From Sporodiniella umbellata (Eukaryota > Mucoromycota > Mucoromycetes > Mucorales > Rhizopodaceae), in the NCBI GenBank assembly GCA_025677835.1, contig JAIXMR010000041.1, positions 60,001-124,000 of the forward strand: a stretch of 64,000 nt of DNA, written 5' to 3'. A program made the translations under genes and the position numbers. Under the pieces are notes generated by a model. That model saw only the letters and a list, made by a program, of their open reading frames with translations. It was not told the origin of the DNA and ran no database searches. Each line of letters begins with the position of its first letter. Position 1 is the first letter of the stretch. Shown one piece after another: positions 60,176-64,000 of this stretch.

Positions 60176-61435
60176 ATGCGTCAACAAGGAGGGAAATCAC
60201 AAGCTGAATACATACCTGGAACTATTGTTTTTGCAAAACTAAAAGGATATCCCTGGTGGCCTGCAAGAGTAAAATAGAATAATAACCAAAAACAGTGTGT
60301 TTCTTACCCTTCGATACCAACAGATTGAGTCTGATAAAAAAGTGCCTGCAAAAGTATTGAAACAAAAATCGAAAGCCAAAGGTGCTTTATATACCGTGTT
60401 TTTCTTTGGCTCAAGAGACTAGTAAGTTCCTTTTTTTTTTGAAGAGAAAAGTTGTGTGAGAAACAAAGAAAGGGTAAGAAACTGATTGTGTTTCTTTGTT
60501 TCTTTGCTTAGTGGATTCTTTGGCCCAGATGCTATTAGACCTTTTAATCATGAGATTGTTGAATCCGACCTCAAAGCAAAGAAGTTCAAAACAAAGGATT
60601 TGGAATTAGCCATTCGTCAAGCGTTAAACCCTGTGCTACTAAAGGAGGCTGAAGAGGAAGAAGAGGAAGAGGAAGAGGAGGAAGAGGAGGAAGAGGAGGA
60701 GGAAGAGGCGCCGAAACCCAAAAAGAGACCAGAACCTAAGAAAAGGGCCACACCACCCAATGGTCGAGGTAAAAAAGCGTTATCTGAGGAACCAAAGACA
60801 TCTCCAGTGGCAAAGAGGAGAAGTCGTAAGATGACAGTGGGTGAAGAGGAAGAAGATAGTAAGGAAGAGGTGGCTCAGGATATAAAGAGAAGACGTAAAT
60901 CCATGTCAATTGAGAAAGAGGAGTCACCTGTTGCGCAAACAAACGAATCAAAGGAAGAGATAAAAAAGACACCAGAGTACAAAAAGGTTTACCATATTAG
61001 ACACAAACTACAACGTTTGGTGTATAATAAGAAAGAGGTACACATAGACATGTCTCTAGACGGCGGTCAAGGACTAACGTTTGGGCTCTTTATAGGGTGA
61101 GATTCCAAAAGACGATTATGCAAAGATCCTACAAGTCATAAAGGAAATCGAAGAGGCACCAATGACATATAACCTTTTAAGAGTAAGTGGTATTATAGGA
61201 AAGGAGGGGGAGGGTATTGACTTGTCTGTCTTAGGATACCAAGATTGGCAAGGTTGTCAAAGCAGCATGTGTTTACCCGTTTGAAGATGACACCATCAAA
61301 GAGCGTTGCCAGCAATTGATGAAAAGCTGGAAAACAACTTTTCTTGATACCGCAACCGGTCAATCACCACTCACATCCTCGGCAGTAATAAAGGAGAAAG
61401 CGAGCGATGATGATGCTGTAATGCAGGATGGTTAA
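60176..61435 (+). CDS. PWWP-domain protein with LEDGF/TFIIS-N-like C-terminal domain
   Basis: Spliced gene. Exon joins give MRQQGGKSQAEYIPGTIVFA, KLKGYPWWPARIESDKKVP, then VFFFGSRDYGFFGPDAIRPF, a complete PWWP domain of the HDGF/PSIP1 type that binds H3K36-methylated nucleosomes. A middle region has a run of about 19 Glu codons and then Lys/Arg-rich stretches (KRRSRKM, KRRRKSM). The C-terminal part, HIRHKLQRLVYNKKEGEIPK to VVKAACVYPFEDDTIKERCQ, reads as a TFIIS N-terminal/LEDGF-type helical bundle that recruits transcription factors. The layout is that of a chromatin-tethering transcription cofactor. Five exons are inferred; the intron before GEIPKDD (about 61036-61096) matters, since reading through it gives a short false tail. 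Confidence 0.85.
60651..60707 (+). repeat. GAA/GAG tract coding for poly-Glu
   Basis: An uninterrupted run of about 19 glutamate codons inside the PWWP gene; length is likely polymorphic. Confidence 0.9.
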
Positions 61436-61598
61436 AATAAAAAAAAAGTGTAAAAGAAACCTCATTAAAAAACAACAAAAAAAAAAAAAAAAAAGAAAAC
61501 AACAAAAAAAGCTGCCAAAAAAAAAAAAAAAAACGTAAAAAAAAAACGTAAAAAAAAACGTAAAAAAAAGCAAAAAAATCCCCCCAAAAACCCACGCA

Positions 61599-61632
<34 letters not shown>

Positions 61633-62241
61633 ACAGAGCAAAAGAAAGTCTTTTCTCTACCTTGCTTTTGGACTTTTTTTTCTTTTTTTTTTTTTTATTC
61701 GTTTCTTTCATTTTTTAGTTTCTTCCTCTTTTATTGATTTAAGAAGAGGTGTACACAATTTAACTATTTCTAATTAAATAACCCAAACTCACATTAAATA
61801 TAATTGCACTACTCTTATTTTTTTTTTTTTTTTTCCCGCAAAGTGTTTTTGACATGGGATATCCGTGATTGATGTAGTGTTCTTATCATAAAGTTGCTGA
61901 TGGATTGGATACAAGGCTTCTTGAAGGATTGTCAGTTGAAAAAAAAAAAAAAAAAAAAGGGTTTGATCCAAGGTGAGCTTTCTTTTGTTTATCAATCAGC
62001 TTGCAGTCCTCTACGTTTACCTTTTTTTTTTTTTTTTTTTTTTTTTTCCAGAAATACAGATATTTTGTTTCGTTTATTTTCTCTTCCAACCTTTTCTTTA
62101 TTGACGAGGATACATCCTTTGTGTGACTTTTGTCGTACGCTATTTATTTCTTGATTTTTACTGCTTTTTTTTTTTTTTTTTTTTTTTTTTCCCTTTTATT
62201 TTCACCATTAATTGATACCTACACACACATACACACTTAAT
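61436..62241. other. Low-complexity intergenic region
   Basis: 3' region of the PWWP gene followed by the upstream region of the second chromodomain gene. It has A-runs broken by CGTA at regular spacing (about 61530-61570), a (CA)n run (61594-61632) and several poly-T tracts over 15 nt. No gene. Confidence 0.6.
61594..61632. repeat. (CA)n microsatellite
   Basis: About eighteen CA units with one CATA interruption. Confidence 0.95.
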
Positions 62242-63273
62242 ATGGGAAGGCCTAGAATAGATCCAACTGAATACCAAATTGAAAAGATCGTTGACCATCG
62301 CGTGTCGGGAACCAAGGTAAAGAATTGTTATTTCCAAGCAAATGTAGTTTATAATTCTTGTCATTTTTTTTTTTTTTTTTTTTGGAACGTATAAACAGAA
62401 AAAGAGAATTGAGTATCGAATCAAATGGGGAGGTTATTCTTCCCAAGAGAATTCTTGGGAACCTGGTACAACAATGTGATGAGCATTGAGATTATTTCTG
62501 GAAAAAGAATTAACCTTAACTATGCTGTATTTTTAGCTCACAAGCCCGAGGTCTAATGAAACAGTATTGGGCTAGACGCGGTGGGTTTTCAGCGCGTGAT
62601 GCTCTTCTAGGCAAGGTACCGCCCTCGCCTACGCCCAAAGAAAAAAAACAAAAAACCAAACGATTATTGAATCGAGAAAAAAAGAATGTTTCGTATGGTA
62701 CACGATCCGCTACCGATTCTAATTATGTACATCGTAGTCTAAGTCGATTCAAGCGATTGAACACTGCATCCTATCAGCGGTCAATACCTGACAAAATAGC
62801 TATGGAGACACCTTCTGCTGACATACCCTCACCGCACGTTCATACAACACCGGTTTCTCCACCAACAACACTCGAACGCAGGCCATCAAAGGAGGATCCA
62901 TGGGTTCTATCAAGGACCTTATCACAACGCACACTTATCTCTAAAGAAGAGGAAGAAGACATGGATGAAGAATACGAAGCGTCCGATGTTATATACCAGC
63001 TAGATTATCGGGGTGATTGGGATTGGCCTAAAGATGTACTGAGGCTCATCAAGCTTCAGAGATCTCTTAGTGGAGAATTGCAAGCATTGATTCGATGGAA
63101 AGATGGGCCGGTAGCCTGTTATGATACGAACTATATTAAACAAAGACATCCTTACTTGGTAAATAGGACCCTTTTTTTTTTTTTTTTTTTTTTTGGACTG
63201 GGTGGGAATTAGGCTGACAATTTTTGTTGATTAGTTACTCAAATACTATGAAGACAGACTTGTATTTAAATAA
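62242..63273 (+). CDS. Second HP1-like chromodomain/chromoshadow protein
   Basis: Four exons (62242-62316, 62399-62475, 62537-63158, 63235-63273) give 270 residues. The chromodomain starts almost at once: TEYQIEKIVDHRVSGTK joined to KKRIEYRIKWGGYSSQENSW, then EPGTTISQARGLMKQYW; the aromatic positions of the H3K9me cage (Tyr, Trp, Tyr/Trp) are present. A basic and Ser/Thr/Pro-rich linker follows. The C-terminus DVLRLIKLQRSLSGELQALI, RWKDGPVACYDTNYIKQRHP and the last exon LLKYYEDRLVFK fit a chromoshadow domain. The donor GTGATG in intron 2 is less usual but is the only one I found that keeps frame. Different linker and order of charges from the HP1-like gene at 9.3-10.6 kb. Confidence 0.8.
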
Positions 63274-63328
63274 AAAAAATCACTTTTCTTTTTTTTTTTT
63301 TTTTTGGAGTATTTTTTAATTGCAAACG

Positions 63329-64000
63329 ATGGATATATCCAAGCTATTTTCAGTCAAAGACAAGGTAAGAAGTTATAGGTTTGGTATTGACTCAACAACA
63401 CCCAGGTCGTACTTGTCACGGGGGGTTCAAGAGGCATCGGAGAAATGATTGCTACAGTAAGAAATAGAGATGCATACAAACGTTACTAAACACACACATA
63501 CATACATACATACATACATTCCAGGGATTTGTTTCAGCAGGCGCCAAAGTTTATATCACCAGTCGCTCAGCCGATGTTTGTTACAAGGTAGCCAAAAAAC
63601 TCAGTGAACAGGGGCCAGGACAATGTATTGCCATTCCGGCCAATTTACAGAGTCAACAAGAAATCGTGCGTTTGATCACTGAGCTAGGAAGACATGAAGA
63701 TCGTAAGGAACCGGGAGCTCTCTTTGTACAGACTGAAGGATGTTTTTTTTTTTTTTTTTTATTTATATATAGATTTGGATGTCCTTGTCAATAATGCAGG
63801 CGCGAATTGGAATGAAGCTATTGAAAGTTACCCTGAAGATGCATTTGATAAAGTGATCAATTTAAACTTGAAACGTATCTTTACTTTAACACAAGCGTAA
63901 TACAAACGTGTTATTTTCATTCATCAGCTCACTCCTTTCTATCGATAGATCCTTACCCCTTTTGACTGCTCGATCTACTGCAGATAGATCAAGCGTGGTA
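63329..64000 (+). CDS. Short-chain dehydrogenase/reductase, 5' part
   Basis: Cut by the window edge. Exon joins give MDISKLFSVKDK, VVLVTGGSRGIGEMIATGFV (Rossmann TGxxxGxG), AGAKVYITSRSADVC, LDVLVNNAGANWNEAIESYP (NNAG) and FDKVINLNLKRIFTLTQA, followed in the last visible exon by LTPFL. This is a classical NAD(P)-dependent SDR; sequence resembles the fungal RhlG/3-oxoacyl-ACP-reductase-like group. The catalytic Ser-Tyr-Lys lies beyond the edge and cannot be checked. Four short introns are inferred within 570 bp. Substrate unknown. Confidence 0.85.

Noticed and set aside
61364..61711. Frames rich in Phe, Lys and Val-Cys repeats near the PWWP 3' end
   Set aside because: Low-complexity translation of poly-A/T and (CA)n DNA.

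Overview
The window is nuclear DNA of a filamentous fungus, most likely a Mucoromycota species (Mucorales-like). The DNA is AT-rich. Genes are broken by many 40-120 nt GT..AG introns with CTAAC/CTGAC-like branch sites, homopolymer A/T runs of 10-25 nt are everywhere, and the gene set is purely eukaryotic (Atg1, a Fus3/Kss1-type MAP kinase, Cdc34, Nop14, mitochondrial EF-Tu, Rax1). A DIRS-type tyrosine-recombinase retrotransposon relic fits this phylum. Naming a genus from sequence alone is not possible. Exon joins given below were worked out by hand from reading frame, splice sites and recalled family motifs.

Layout. 0.4-23.7 kb is a gene-dense core: Atg1 kinase (-), RRM+MLLE RNA-binding protein (+), Cmc2 (-), a small basic gene (+), Rax1 (+), an HP1-like chromodomain/chromoshadow protein (-), a TMEM19 homologue (+), a 2.8 kb empty stretch, a dual-specificity phosphatase (+), a MyTH4-RhoGAP protein (-), a MAP kinase (+), mitochondrial EF-Tu (-), a 100-residue one-pass membrane protein (-) and Cdc34 (+). 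23.7-34.6 kb is gene-poor and holds one full-length PDR-type ABC transporter (copy A, -). 34.6-45.5 kb returns to core genes: Nop14 (+), an ATF/CREB-type bZIP factor (+), then a 295-bp near-perfect inverted repeat around a 1.57 kb loop, a Yck-like casein kinase 1 (-) and UDP-glucose 4-epimerase (-). 45.5-60.1 kb is gene-poor again, with LINE fragments, the DIRS relic and a second PDR transporter (copy B, +). 60.2-64 kb carries a PWWP-domain protein, a second chromodomain/chromoshadow protein and the 5' part of a short-chain dehydrogenase cut by the window edge.

How parts relate. Signalling genes cluster around 14.5-19.7 kb (MAP kinase, a DSP whose substrate class is MAP kinases, and a Rho regulator), and chromatin readers cluster at the right end. 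Neither cluster need be functional.

The most notable structure is the pair of PDR transporters in opposite orientation about 21 kb apart. Their coding sequences are a mosaic: a 1,275-bp block over the first nucleotide-binding domain is almost identical at the DNA level, other blocks are moderately diverged, and the N-termini and membrane domains are clearly diverged. This looks like repeated gene conversion, and the pair could also serve as a substrate for inversion of the Nop14-GALE segment. Second is the 295-bp inverted repeat at 39.8/42.0 kb, which differs at one base. No tRNA, rRNA, CRISPR or origin was recognised.
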